From: Aldrovandia affinis
Taxonomy: Eukaryota > Chordata > Actinopteri > Notacanthiformes > Halosauridae
Direction: 5' to 3'
Length of the DNA stretch: 64,000 nt
NCBI GenBank assembly: GCA_029706075.1
Contig: JAINUG010000215.1
Location: 1,356,501 to 1,420,500 of the forward strand
The position numbers and the translations under genes were made by a program. Of this stretch, positions 11,350 to 23,955 are shown piece by piece. How positions within the stretch are numbered: position 1 is the stretch's first letter; each line of letters opens with the position of its first letter. Below the pieces are notes generated by a model, which saw only the letters and a list, made by a program, of their open reading frames with translations, was not told where the DNA came from and did no database searches.

Positions 11350-12206
11350 TCATGAAAACAGGCACAGGAATGACATGTTAACTGTTCACGAGCATTGAAA
11401 AAACCCTGCACTGTAGCAGGCTGATAAATGTTTTTTCATCCTGAAAATAAATGTTTAGTCTTACCAGTGTGATAAGATACCTGACAGCTTGTATATGAAA
11501 TGAAGCATTCAACACTCCCAGCTCCCAGCTGCACTTTCAGTTTATTGATTCAAATTCCCTGCTGTGAAATCTACATTTGTGTATGCGATTTTGGTGTTCA
11601 ATGGAAAAATATCACAGCAAGCACACGGTTCAGGGTTTATTATGGCGTTTTTCCACCGCACGGTATGGCATGGCACAGCACGATAACCATCCCTACCCGT
11701 AACTATCCCCTTCACAGGTCGAGTCCCTGTGTTGTTTTTCCATCACTCAACAGAACCGTGAAGATATGAGGAGTTAGATAGGAGGAGTTATCTGAAGTGC
11801 CAAATATAATGCGACTGCTGTGGTGACATTAGTATTGACGTTGTAAACATTCCAGCTAAAATTCACAAAAGCAGAACACGACTTTCCCCATAACATTAGC
11901 TACAATTTTCGTACCTCTACATAGGGGTTTGGGAGTCATATTGGGGGCAACGAGTGCATGAGGTACCATACAGTGACTTCACATGAGGCTATGCAACCTC
12001 TCATCTTTGGTTATATTTATTATTCGTCGTTGGTCCTCCAATGAATTGCAATTTACCAAGATCGCATTTAATACCTCATATTTCTTATATTTGTAGCCTA
12101 CATTTGTTCAATCGTATAAAAATGAAAACATTACCTATATTTGTCTTTGTGTTTACATCTGTGCTTTTATGTAGCTTGTCACTGCAAAGATATATCTAGC
12201 ACAAGC

Positions 12207-13075
12207 TAGGAGTAGTAGTGAACGATTTATCGTATTCCGATCATTATTCCGATATGAGAATTTCCAATATCATACCGCCAAAGTTTGTGATATATCTAAG
12301 TCTATAGCAACACTCGATGCTAGGCATGTTTTGTCTTACATCTGTTTCCCACACATACTCACAGACGAGCTTTCCAAGACTCATTTACCAAAATAGATCA
12401 AATAGATCTAGCAAATAGATCTTCCAGAAATTGATCCACAGGCTTGACAAACGAAACAAACAAAGCAACCACAACAGACCTGTGGTCCAGGCAGACAACT
12501 GAGCCATAAGTTGGTTTGGTGGTGCAGTTTAATGGTGCACTTTATTAATAAAGACTTTGAGTTGAGAATCCGCTACTTGCAAACATTGTTTTCCCCTGGA
12601 GATCACACGAGGGAAAACATTGTTCTTCAACAAAGAGCAAATGAGCACTAAGATTTTATATTTTTTTGAGTACCAACTTTTTATTGTCATTTATGTCATA
12701 TTTATTTTCAGTCACCACTAAAGAAAAAATCTTTTAAGGTTTCATTTATTTCTGTACTTATTTTATTTATAAACAGTGCTGTGGTGAAAGAAACAGTAGG
12801 ACAGCTGTGCTCATTCAGTAATGTGATTAAGTTAAACAGAAACAGTTGAATACATTTTTTCAACTCAGTAGGCTAAACTAATGTTGGAAAAATTGTACTG
12901 TTTGGGTTCCCTTAATTCACTTAATATAATGCCTATTCTATATTGTCTGTAACACATATAATATGAATCATAAATTTCCCACCAATGTGTTTTGTTACAT
13001 CGCGCGGTATAACGCAATCACAATATGTAGCAAGATTATCGCAATATGACATTTTGCCCATATCGTACAGCCCTA
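12207..13075. mobile_element. Nested hAT-like relic
   Basis: The right end read in reverse is TAGGGCTGTACGATATGGGC, very like the hAT ends at 2474-3413. The left end, TAGGAGTAGTAGTGAACGAT, is a weaker match. The block is absent from the sister element at 33.0-35.1 kb, consistent with insertion. A target duplication was not recognised and no coding sequence remains. Confidence 0.5.
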
Positions 13076-13167
13076 GCTACGAGCAAAAAAAAAGTTATTT
13101 CAGTGTCGATTTATGGAGGTGCAAGATTACTCAAATACTTTGTCATTTGACACTGTCCAGTTCAGAT

Positions 13168-13262
13168 CATTTTACATTTTAAGCATTTCGCAGACGCTAT
13201 TATCCAGAACAATTGGGCATTTATACATGGTATGATCAATCATTGATCATCATTATAAAGAT
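13168..13262 (-). mobile_element. V-SINE/L2 tail fragment
   Basis: TTTTACATTTTAAGCATTTC and GCAGACGCTATTATCCAGAA are the inverse of the L2/SINE tail. AGATC on both sides may be the target duplication. The sister element at 34 kb lacks this block. Confidence 0.65.
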
Positions 13263-13823
13263 CCTTTTGTTTCAAATGCCTGGGTTTAGCTCGAGCATCA
13301 GAATGCATCGAATGCATTCCTATATCTTTCTAAAAATCAATTTATATGATGAATGAAAATGTTGTACTAAGAAAATGTATATTCTAATTGCGTTAATGAA
13401 AATGACAATTCTATACTATCATTTAAAAGAAAACGTGTTTATTTCAGTTTTCGTAACACAAAGCTAACTCCTAGAATCACGCAAACCTGACAATAATACC
13501 AAACTCTATACAATGCTCTTCGAATAATACCCATAATGAAGTGAAGCTAAAAAAACATGGCGGTTGTGTCTGAGCCTGTCTAAGATTTAGCGTGACGATT
13601 CTGTGAAGATTGCGCTTGGCCAATCAATGGTCAGCAGTATTGCTAGCTCCACACTTAGGTCCCTGTTTGGCTCGCTAGTACCTAAACAGAGCAGTAGCTA
13701 AATTCAGCACAGGTACTTAGGTACAGGTATGGTTCACTTGGCGGTGGAAAAAGCCACAAAATGTGGGAGCACGGATTTGTTTCTGTGCCATGCCGTACCG
13801 TACTGTGCGGTGGAAAAACGCCA

Positions 13824-16520
13824 TTAGACCATGTTCACATATGCGCATTTGTTTAGAAGGGAACTGCAATTGGGCTCTTCACCTTCAAACTCTGTGCCAT
13901 ACAGGATGTGAACAATGACTGCTGTTCTTCAAAAGGAACAAAAGAATGTCAAATGTTATTCAACTTCAGCCTGTATTGTATCATGTCAGGCTGCATGAAT
14001 GGTTGTCTCAAGCATTAAACAAATGATGAAGACTCTCCTGCTCCAGTTCCTAGGCTACTCTCTTCCTGTTATCCTTTTGGATACGACTGTGTGAGCACTA
14101 CATACACAACATAGGTTACATGAAAGACATGTTGCAAACTCTGATTATGATCAAATCCAACTTCAGCAGTGTTGTTTTTATTTATTTATTTAGCTTTAGT
14201 TGCTTTTGCCACCCTGGTCATCTTAATAGCACATTAACTAATGTTTATTAATATGATCTACCTACAAACAAATTTGACAATGTATAATACAGTTATTAAT
14301 AATCTATTAAACCTTTATAACCATATGAAGTGTTGCCAACATTCAAATTTATTTTTCTAAAATATGGCAATATATTTCCTTTCTGTAGAGAGACATTTAT
14401 AATGAACTGCTGAAACTGGTGGAAGTAGGTTCATGCATATATGCAAATGAAAATTGTGGGTACGCTATTTCAGTATACCAGCCATCCAATTGAAATGTAA
14501 TGCATGTATATGTGTGCTTCAATGCCCATGCCTGCATTATGAATACTAGACTCATTCCTGCACAGCATTATATTTAATAGGTCAACAATCAAATGGCTTG
14601 AAATAGGCGCATATCTTTCCCCCCCCCCAGCAAACCAGCGCTACAGAACAAAGGTTCTTATCGTCTTCATTTGGGCATGAAATAACAGCCCTGTATCAAA
14701 CCCAGTGGCCGCTAATAAATATATTTCAGTCATCCGCCGTGGCAATATTGTATTGATTGGGGTCAGTCAAGCACAAAATGCATTGATTGTTATCTACACA
14801 TTAGCATATAAATTAGCTGCTTCTTAGGGTTGAGAAAAGGGGTGTGGAAAAAAGAGGGAAATTGGGGGGAAAAGGAGGAAGGATTCTAATGGGTGAGGCT
14901 GTGAGGCAAAGGCGTTTGATCCACTTCACTGCACACACACACAGTGATCTGCTCAAACCTGCTAGAGAGGCCTTTCAAAGGGGTGGACGTGAACAGGGGG
15001 AGCCAAGGGAGCGCAATGGGGGTTAATAAACACTTTTAGCATCTTCCCCATATCTCAGAGAATAATACCAACCTGATCACTCTTTAAGGTCATATCTAAT
15101 TGCATGTCTATTTTATACAGCACACACATACTGTACACAGACCTGAGATCAATAAGAAGTCATTTTCTACAAAACAAAGCGACAGGTTGCCTTGAAACTG
15201 AGAAAACCCTCTAGAAATACTTTTTTAAAACAATTAATTTGATTTACCTCACAGGTATAGAGTAGAGTAGATAAAACCAAATCTAGTAAAAACCATCATA
15301 GTAAAGCAGAATCACTGCCTATAGCCATTAAGACAAGGGCACAGCACAATGTGAGGAAAGGCTTTTTCAAAGATATGCATTTGCTTAGCAGCATTGTGAT
15401 CCATGTATACATCCATACATGAGTATTTACTACAGGTGTCACTGCCTAGGACAGAGCCCCATCTAGGATTTGAATAATTAAGCTACCTTATGGTTATAAA
15501 TCCCTTTTCCACTATACCACAGCACTGCTCACTTTTCTTGGCACCCAAAGCAAAGGTCTTTGCTTGCTGCTCTTTGCTTGGGTTTGTTCAGTTCAGGGGT
15601 TTGAGAGAAGTGCCAAAAGGCAGGCTAATGAGCTTCAGAGCCCCTTAGTAAAGACACACGAGATGATTAGCCCTTCACCCTTCCTGAATGGGTTATTCTC
15701 ACTGAGAAGAGAGGAACCCCCTGTTACACACGGCAGGGAACAGCTTCCTGTTGCCTACGGCAACCGAATTGAGACATAACTTTCATGAAGTACACCTATA
15801 TTGTAATTTCACAGCATGCATTGCATGTAGATTCTCAAACCTCATAATTTATGCATAAAGCCAGGTTTGTATGGTAATATCACAGCACATATTGCATGTC
15901 GAGTTGGTTATTTTGAATCCAGGCCTAAGTCTTTAGCAATTAACCAAAAGAGTCACATAACTTCAATGAATAAAAAAGTTAACAGTCTCTACGAGAGAAC
16001 ACCCCAGAGCCCTACCCCGGTTTGTTAGGATATGCCCGTCGGGCAGAACTGAAATGAAATCTGTTCGCTGTAGTTCCTGTTTGATACGCTCCATCAGTGG
16101 AGACACCGATCTCCTTTTGTCTGATTATGTAATGCGCCAATGTTTCCCAGATCCGGGGTGAGGCGTAGTAGTCTTGGCTCTAATGGACTTGTCTCAAAAC
16201 AGTTGAGTGGTTTGGCACAAAGAGACTCACACAGGGTTTTTTAAAGGGGCTGGCCCCCTTCCAAAAAAGTTGAGACAGGGCTCCGCTCCCTATTCTTCTC
16301 CCCCAGTGCGGTGACTGACGGCAGTGGGCCGCGCTCCTGCCGCGACGCTGGGCCACACGCGGCTGGCTCCCGGCAGAGGCCCCACAGGCTGATGTTACTA
16401 AACAAACACAGAAACAGATACACACCTACGGTTCCCAGGGGGATTTCTTCTCTCTTTTCCCCCCAAGCGAATCATTTGTTCATCCGCAGCCAAATCCTGT
16501 TCGACAGAGATTCAGCTTTA
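13824..16520. other. No gene seen; long unique stretch
   Basis: No domain-bearing frame was recognised. Points to note are a C run at 14620-14629, a purine-rich stretch at 14832-15025 and a GC- and CpG-rich patch near 16300-16400 that could be regulatory. Nothing ties them to a gene in view. Confidence 0.5.
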
Positions 16521-16523
16521 TGC

Positions 16524-16590
16524 TGAGATGGGTGTGTGTGTCTGTGTGTGTGTATGTGTGTATGTGTGTATATGGGGGGGGGGTGTTTTG
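16524..16590. repeat. TG-rich simple repeat with G run
   Basis: TGTG/TATG repeats at 16530-16575 end in a run of ten Gs. Confidence 0.85.
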
Positions 16591-17204
16591 GGTCGGAGTG
16601 GTTGGAAGGGTTGGGGGATGGGGGCTGGGTGTTACACTCTTCAGGAGTGATGAAGCCCTTTGGAGACTCTCAACCTTCCTTTGGCAAATCTCCTCTGTCA
16701 AATTTCTGCCAATCAGTGTGATGATGCAACAGCGGGAGGGGCTTTTGACCCCTTGATGCATTGCCGATATTTCAACCTCATTGGCTGAAAAAGGTGAGCC
16801 TAGCAGCTCCTCGCTATTATTTTATGCTAAACCGACAGGTTGAACGATCGTTAATCTATGACTTGTGATTTACGTCCGCCACCCTCCCCCTGCATTTTGA
16901 GCCAAAAACCTGCATGGTCTAAGTGGTGACATCAGACGGTCTGTGTTAATCAGTGAGGATCAAAGAGTCATGAGTCATGAGAAAAGACCACAGTGCAGCT
17001 GTGCAGCTGCAGGGGGGATGGGGCGGGGTTGATTAAGGGGGTGGTACATGCGATGAGTCACAGTTATGAACAAACCAAACACCCCATCTATAAACCCTAC
17101 AGGGCAGGCGAAGAGAAATAGCCCAGCTGTCCAGAAGGGCTTAGATCACAAGCAACCTTTCACTGTTCCCTTATCATCCTATCTTTTAATGAACAGATTC
17201 CTTT
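16591..17204. other. No gene seen
   Basis: Unassigned. A TGAGTCATGAGTCATGAG-type tandem of AP-1-like TGAGTCA motifs lies near 16965-16982. Confidence 0.4.
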
Positions 17205-17212
17205 ATCTAGAG

Positions 17213-17417
17213 CAGGGGTGGGCAATCTTACCCTGTGTGGGCCGATGTGGGTGCAGGCTTTTGTTTCAACTGAACAGTGACACACCTGATTCCACTAATC
17301 AAAGCCCTGATTGAAGACTTTGATTAGCTGATTAGTCAAATCAGGTGAGCTACTGCTCGGCTGGAACAAAAGCCTGCATCCACACCGGCCCACACAGGGT
17401 AAGATTGCCCACCCCTG
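17213..17417. mobile_element. 205-bp palindromic hAT-type MITE, copy 2
   Basis: Same length and ends as the copy at 3523 (CAGGGGTGGGCAATC ... GATTGCCCACCCCTG). It is flanked by a perfect 8-bp duplication ATCTAGAG (17205-17212 and 17418-17425). It lies in the opposite arm order to copy 1, as expected for a near-palindrome inserted either way. Confidence 0.9.
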
Positions 17418-17425
17418 ATCTAGAG

Positions 17426-19084
17426 TGACTTGCATTAAAGAAATCACAAATGGTGCAACACTACTTGTACTTTAGTGCTCGTACAGTAAAAAAGTATTGT
17501 ACCGCAAATTCATCCGAATAATGTCAAATGTTAAGTGGAGTTGCTCCTTTCTCTTTGATTTATTTGTAAAGTTGAGAGTTACCTTAGTCAGTGGGCAGTA
17601 CCTACAATTAAGGACCAACACAGGTTTGACATTTTATCCATTGATACAGCTTGGCGCTGCTCAAGGTGTGCAACACTTAATTTACATCACACTGTCATCT
17701 GTGACAGTTGATGTAAAAAAAAAATCTAACAAAACAACTGTCACATTCAGATCTTTGATCTGAGTCCCAGTATTGAATCCAGAGTCTGACAATCGTGGCT
17801 ATCATAAATTATTTGTTGTAGGCTGACTGTGGGTGTGGGAGCCATGTCACTGGTTAATTCATCGAGACCTGAAAAGGGGAATCTTTCTTTCTCCTGGTAC
17901 ACTGACCTGCGTTGTCCTGCAATCTCTCTCTGCCCTTTCACACCAGCTCTCACCAGTCTCCAGCTGTGCTTTTCTCAACACCAGAGTGTTGTCAATCTCT
18001 TACGTGACTAGACAAATCAAAAGATTGCTCTCTACAGAAAAACACTTGGACTCTCTTGAGAGGGAAAGAGAGGCGTGTTTTCAACAAAGGTTCCTCCAAA
18101 CACAAAATAATGGAGGAAGTAAAATCCCATGAGTGTGTCACATTGTCGCTCCACCCATATTGGGGTCCCATGATGCCACACACAAACCTGCATTTACAAA
18201 ACACCACACAGTTACAAAAAGGAGGGTCCAACAGTTTCCAAGCACCTTCAGCATACTGTATTCAGTATACAGCATTCACTGGCAGCCCGTGGGCCAAATG
18301 CGGCCTGCATAGTGTTTTCGACCGGCCCACAAACTCGAATTTGTCATGCATTTAAAATGAAAGCAAATACATTTGTAAAGGAACAAAACAAAACTGAAAT
18401 GAACAAGCATTTCTGAAGCATTGAAAGCAAATATGCTTTTAAATGAAAGAAACAACCCCCACTCAATAATCCATCACCCTCTAGCAAGCAAATGACAAGC
18501 AAATGAATAGCCCTGCTGTATGACATGGATGGTTTCCTGGGTGTTGTTACAGGCTATATTTGTTTTGGGCTATATTACAACGTACATAAATGACATAATC
18601 TGATTGGAAATAAAATGCTGGAGCTGCTTGCATATGCAAACATACACACATTTTTTTCTTTTTTCTTTTCTTTTTAGACGAACACTACCTTAGAGGATGG
18701 GGCACACACAATTTATTTGACACCTGTTGAATCATGATGCAGGGCTAAGATAGATATTAGATCCACTTCAGCTGCTCCTGGTCCCACAAGCCTCTCTGTC
18801 CCGTTTGATCCTTATGACCATAGCAGGATGTCCCGTTGATAACATTTCTAAATCCTCTGAATGTGCAAGGATACTGGGTTTCTTATTTATTATCCTGACT
18901 GGAACTGTGCCTGTACTGCAAACTGTCACTGTGGACAAAGCGAGCACTAGCTTCTACTGCTGTCAGTGTCACCAGCTTCCAGGTCTTAACCCTCAAACTA
19001 CAGTCCGAGGATAGCTAAAGATTTGTAAAATAATTTAACCCGTTAATTAACAAAAGGTACATATAGATTTCTGTTAGTAAGTTA
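17426..19084. other. No gene seen
   Basis: Unassigned sequence with no convincing exon or repeat. Confidence 0.5.
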
Positions 19085-19096
19085 TTTTACAAAATT

Positions 19097-19456
19097 CCAT
19101 CCATCCATCCATTATCTAAGCCGCTTATTCCTGGTCAGGGTCGCGGGGGGGGGCTGGAGCCTATCCCAGCATGCGTTCCGGGCGAGAGGCAGGAATACAC
19201 CCTGGACAGGTCGCCAATCCATCGCAGGGCACACACACCATTCACTCACACACTCATACCTACGGGCAATTTAGACTCTCCAATTAGCCTAACGTGCATG
19301 TCTTTGGACTGTGGGAGGAAACCGGAGTACCGGAGGAAACCCACGCAGACACGGGAGAACATGCAAACTCCGCACAGAAAGGCCCCGGCCTGATTCGAAC
19401 CCGAGACCTTCTTGCTGTGAGGCGACAGCGCTATCCACTGCACCACCGTGCCGCCC
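19097..19456 (-). mobile_element. SINE of the GATG/ATGG-tail family, near full length
   Basis: Read from the right it begins GGCGGCACGGTGGTGCAGTG (A-box-like region), has GGTTCGAATC as B box, the block CATGTTCTCCCGTGTCTGCG, and ends in (ATGG)n, seen here as CCATCCATCCAT at 19097. The flanks TTTTACAAAATT (19085-19096 and 19457-19468) are a perfect 12-bp target duplication. Short arginine- and proline-rich frames across it are fortuitous. Confidence 0.9.
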
Positions 19457-19468
19457 TTTTACAAAATT

Positions 19469-20590
19469 ATATATTGTAAAAATTCACGCAGTAAAAAACA
19501 AGCAAAGCTTCAAATAGAAATGGAGGGAACTGTGTCAGAGCATCGGTTGGTGTGTCTCTTGATTTGCACACATTTTCTGAAACAGTTGCAAACCGGCAGT
19601 CAGGGCATAATCTGAAAGTATTCAGATTATTTTACACTCCTTTTTGTCAGTAAAAAGCGTATTAATTTTGATCCTTTACAGGGGATTACAATCGAATAAA
19701 TCACAATTTAATGACTCACTCCGCCACAGTGTTCTGTCAGAACCGCCAGACCAGTGTTCCGTCAGAACATCACTCCGACAGAGAGAAAGCGTTCTGTCGG
19801 AAACCACAGAACGCTGTTATTAGCTTTACTTTGCATTAGCTTGCTTCGGCGTATGCCATAAAACAAAAGTGAAGGGAGTAATGAGCTGAAAAGAAAAGTG
19901 CAGCGTCGGTTAGCCTCTCTCGCCCGCCGGGTCCCGTCGGGCCCCTGGAGAAAGGTGGCGACACGCTTCACGTAGATGCATTTATGAGCCCCAGCGTGTG
20001 GAACTGTGGCGGGGGCCTGGTGGTGAGACGCGATCTAACGGTGAAGGGGAGTACAGGTCAGGCAGTGGCGCTAGGAGCATTAAGGACCAAATTAGCGGCT
20101 GGGGCTGGGGCGTCCGTAAAAAGAGACGAGATTTATCTCTGGCAGCTGTGGGCCCCGTGAGCTCCCGAAGCACAGCCAGAGTGGGAACACCTGGATGTGG
20201 GGTGCAAAGCGGCGGGGTGGGGCAGGGGGCAGGGGGCCGGGGGCGGGGGCAGGGGCAGCATCCCCAGCTTTCATCTGCTCCAGCAGCACTCTGGACCAGC
20301 TGCAGCAGGGTGGAGGAGAGAGAGGGCCCTTGCTGAAACAGGGCCCCGAGACCTGTCTGCACTCATTTAATAGTGCTTAGCAGGACCTCAGTGCTGTCAG
20401 CAGCTCCCTCACTCACTCACCTTTTCACTGCCACAGTAAATATGGCTGCTTTCTCAGTCTGCCGTTCATGCACATCAAGCACCTTTTTGCTTGCTTCTTG
20501 CTGACAAATTATTCACAGAGTTTACCCTGCATGAGACTATGCCTCGTCACACAGATCGAGATGAGGAATGACTTTTATCACTCGTATCTT
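19469..20590. other. No gene seen; GC-rich patch and small hairpin
   Basis: 19788-19815 holds a perfect 10-bp inverted repeat, AGCGTTCTGT and ACAGAACGCT, with an 8-base loop. 19920-20340 is GC-rich with a G-rich tract at 20210-20260. Overlapping open frames on both strands in the GC-rich part look like composition effects and show no domain. Confidence 0.45.
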
Positions 20591-20593
20591 GTC

Positions 20594-21004
20594 TGTGTGT
20601 GTGTGTGAGAGAGAGAGAGAGACAGTGTGTGTGTACGTGAGTGAGTATGTGCATGTGTGTGTGTACATGTTTGTGTGTGTTTTTGTCTGTGTGTGTGAGT
20701 GAGTATGTGAATGTGGGTACATTTGTGTTTGTGTTGATGTGGATGTGTGTGTGTGGTGTGTGTGTGTACATGTTTGTGTATGTGTGTGTGTGTGTGTGTG
20801 AGTGAGTATGTGAATGTGTGTGCGTACATGTTTGTGTGTGTTTTTGTGTGCATGTGAGTAAATGTGTGTGTGTGTGTGTGTGTACATGTTTGTATATGTG
20901 TGTGTGTGTGTGTGTGTGGATGTGGGTGTGTGTGCAATTGAGCTGTGTGTGTGTGTGTGAGAGAGAGAGAGAGGGAGAGTGTGTGTGTGTGTGTGTGTGT
21001 GTGT
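20594..21004. repeat. Long (TG)n microsatellite with GA segments
   Basis: About 410 bp of TG/TGTA repeats with two GAGAGA blocks. The long Thr-His and Cys-Val frames in it are repeat artefacts. Confidence 0.95.
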
Positions 21005-21483
21005 GGATGTGGCTTTGTTAGTACTTAAAGGTTAAGAGAAGGGAGAGAGAAGAATCTCGCAGTGGTTCAGAGCAGACAGGAGAGGAGGGCAGACTTAACC
21101 AGAGGCCCACTCTAATCCTCCAGGTTGGGGGTGTGATAGGGGTTTTGAGAGGGAGAACATTATACAAATGGAACACTAATGTGGGATTAGAGGGGCCAAT
21201 ACGAGGCCTAAACGCACAATTACAAGCCTCCCAGGCCCCACCTCATGGTCCTTTGTATGCACAAGAGGTTAAACTCTCTAAGATCTCTCATCACATGCTG
21301 GCCTGTCAGCCTCCCCAAGGCTTTTTTGACCTTTCTCAAGTGGCTCTGCTTACAGTCACCTCTCCATAATATACCCACTCACCATACACCCCTTTCTACC
21401 CAAAATGGCACAAAGAGCTGCCAGTGCTCAACTGATTTATAGACGTAGTGTTCTGGAAATAGCCCTATACCCTAACGCAATAT
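21005..21483. other. No gene seen
   Basis: Unassigned sequence with no clear feature. Confidence 0.4.
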
Positions 21484-21510
21484 AACCCTAACCCTAACCC
21501 TAACCCCTAA
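21484..21510. repeat. Interstitial telomere-like repeat, CCCTAA strand
   Basis: Four AACCCT units followed by a CCCCTAA variant. Telomere repeats inside a chromosome may mark repaired breaks. Confidence 0.85.
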
Positions 21511-22690
21511 ACATCCCACGCCTATTGTGCCTCACTATTGTGCCACAAGCACATCCTATACAAGGAGCACTATGCCTGAACTCCTTCCCCTGATGCACTT
21601 ACCTGTGAGCCAGTGACTGTTTTTCACCTGAAAGGTCACTCAGTACTACAGGAGAGCTCGCACCGATTGAACGAGATCTGTGGTGTAACTTCCACTGATG
21701 ATGCCCGGCAGCCAATGCAGAACTAATGGAACCGTGGCCGTCTTCTGCCCACTCTACACCTAGTGCAATGAAGCTAATTGTTTCCTGTCATAGCTGCCTC
21801 TATCGACCAGGGGGCTTGAGCCTGCAGTGTCTCGGCTCTGCGTGCAATGCCGTGAGCACCTTTACCGAATGAGCCACTCTGGATAGTGAGTTAGTGAGTG
21901 AGTTAGTCAGGAAATGAATGAGGGAGGGAGAAGGAAGAGTGCAAGAGGAGAGATACATATGGCCTCGAGGCTATATGACAGAGTTTAATGTAACTCTCTG
22001 GACAAGAGACACTGTGATCATCGACCATGGCAATTTTCGATTTCAGATTGCAGTCTCCGGAATCTAAATGTGTCAGCATGGGTCCTTAACTGTGTCAACA
22101 CTGCAAAAGCACTGTATAAACAGTAAGAGCTCTAACCGAATGACTTCATTGAAAAGATCTGACTGTGTAAATGGATAATGTATGTTGTGAAAGAAATTCT
22201 GGATAAGGGTGTCTGCTAAGGACCTGCATAATGTAATGTAAGCTCTGCCATGGTACCGCTGGGAAAAATAACACACGCCACACATGGCCGAAGGGGGGCG
22301 GTGGACACGGCCCACAGGGCAGTAAAGCATCCATGAAGAGGAACACTCCCTAAGCGTCGGTTAGGACCGCCGTCTGCAGAGGGAGAAGGATTAACGTTTC
22401 GATAAAGGGGAGATTAATGGCCTTTTAATGAGGAGCTAGAAGGGCCACTACTGCAGGCAACTGCACTCACCAAGTTACACAGGGAATGCTTTCTCCCTGC
22501 AAGCAAGTTCAAGCAGATGCATCACTGCTCCCCGAATTTTCGACAAATACTATGCTCGTTTAAAAAATAAAAGCAAATACACTCCAGATCTGTGAATGAG
22601 GTTTGCCTTACATTATTTGGGGTTTGATCCACCAACACAAGTCCCCCCCACTGATATTTATGGTTACATGGGAAATCTTTATAATATACG
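21511..22690. other. No gene seen; possible SINE fragments
   Basis: On the minus strand, 21780-21885 resembles a tRNA-like head (TGGCTCATTCGG, then GGCTCAAGCCC). 22180-22245 on the plus strand (GGATAAGGGTGTCTGCTAAG) resembles the L2/V-SINE tail. Neither has a clear partner half, so they are recorded here rather than called. Confidence 0.4.
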
Positions 22691-22826
22691 CCATTTAGCA
22701 GACGCTTTTATCCAAAGCGACTTACAGTAGTGAATGCATACATTTTCAGAATATGTGGCCCCAGTGGGGATTGAACCCATAACCTAAGCGTTGCCAACGC
22801 TGTGCTCTACCAACTGAGCCACAGTG
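22691..22826 (-). mobile_element. Short tRNA-derived SINE with L2-type tail
   Basis: Minus strand: the head CACTGTGGCTCAGTTGGTAG contains an A-box-like TGGCTCAGTTGG, followed 45 bases on by GGTTCAATCCC as B box. After about 40 bases comes the tail GGATAAAAGCGTCTGCTAAA. At about 136 bp it has no room for the central V-SINE block, so it is a simpler SINE using the same tail. Confidence 0.8.
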
Positions 22827-22849
22827 TTCTCAATCTTGTGTGTTCTCAA

Positions 22850-23955
22850 TCTTGACAGTCTGTTTGGTTCTTGTAGCTATTGAGTGATGTTTTCTGTGGT
22901 GTTGAACACTGTGCATTATCTAATAATAATGTGACCAGCATAAACATCCTGTTGTATGACCTATACGACAGTCAGACATTAAAGTAGATATATGTTTGTG
23001 GGTGTGTTTCGGGAGCCAAGGACAACGAACATTGATTTTTTTGCCTCGTTAAATTTTTCATCCATATCAATGTAGCATAATAATAAAGTCAAATGAATCG
23101 TTCAGGTAATGTTATGCTGAATGAAACATAATATTTGGCAAAATACGAACACAGTCATTGCCTGACTCTGACTCAGCAGTCGGTCCTGTGTGAGCAGACT
23201 TGGCCTGGTGTGTCTGGTGGCAGGAAGTGGTGGGCAGCAGGAAACGGTGCTAATTTTTGGGGCTGCTCCGACACGGTTTCATAGCCCTCCACTGGGCTGT
23301 TGCAGGTCCCCACTCATGCCGGGTGACCCCCTCATTTCCTGACGTGAGTCGGGGGAGCGGGGGTCTGCACCTCTGCACACATGGATTTGATTTATTCTTA
23401 ACGTGACCCCCGGGGGTGGAAAAGGGCGACACACTTGGGCCCTTTGTGTCTGCCGGAAAGGCAAGTGCAAAAAACAAGTCACACTTAAAACTGGGAGAGA
23501 GCTGGGGGAGACGTGTAGCGGACAGAGGTGGCCCACCAAGGCTAAGCGAGGCCACCGTACTCTCACTCTACGAAACCGTGCAAACACTGCCTGGCCAGAT
23601 GAGATCGTTTCAGGGCATTCAAAACATTATGTAAATTTACAGAGTCTACACACGGCCGGAGAGTGTTCTGGAAGGAACACCTGTTTATTCTGGAGCCAAA
23701 TACAGAAAGTAGCCCCGCTGGCTACTGGTAATACATGCGTAAACAGGAGCTGGTGCCAAACCTTGCTCCTATTCAGGATTTTCGCGGATCATGACCACGG
23801 AACTAATTGAAACGTGTGGAATGATGTGCTTGGGTACAAGTATGTGCCCTATTAATGTGATTCAAATAAAAATTGTATGGATGCTGCCACTGAAAACCTC
23901 CAATAAACATCTGTGTTTAATAAATCATGACGCTTAGAATATTAACGTATGCGCA
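22850..23955. other. No gene seen
   Basis: Open frames on both strands at 23250-23810 lie in a moderately GC-rich stretch but show no domain, and no splice structure was found. Confidence 0.45.

Larger units (their letters stand above)
11643..13823. mobile_element. 2.2-kb non-coding DNA element with TTA duplication, copy 1
   Basis: The ends are TGGCGTTTTTCCACCGCAC and its inverse GTGCGGTGGAAAAACGCCA, flanked by TTA at 11640-11642 and 13824-13826. A 3-bp TWA-type duplication is characteristic of PIF/Harbinger elements, though no transposase is visible to confirm it. The inner 3' part (13263-13800) is closely repeated at 34371-35075. This copy also holds a hAT-like block (about 12207-13075) and an L2/SINE-tail fragment. 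Confidence 0.75.

Noticed and set aside
19246-19517. Repeated frames with CMSLD/ESNPRPSCCEAT-like text, also at 9595, 42776 and 57827
   Set aside because: The recurring peptide-like text is the tRNA-derived SINE read in one frame, not a protein family.
19982-20380. Overlapping 100-126-codon frames on both strands
   Set aside because: The GC-rich composition removes stops on both strands; no domain or splice context was found.
20537-21021. Open frames of Thr-His or Cys-Val repeats
   Set aside because: They are translations of the TG microsatellite.
22760-22826. Possible tRNA gene on the minus strand
   Set aside because: A and B boxes are present but the acceptor stem does not pair, and an L2-type tail follows.
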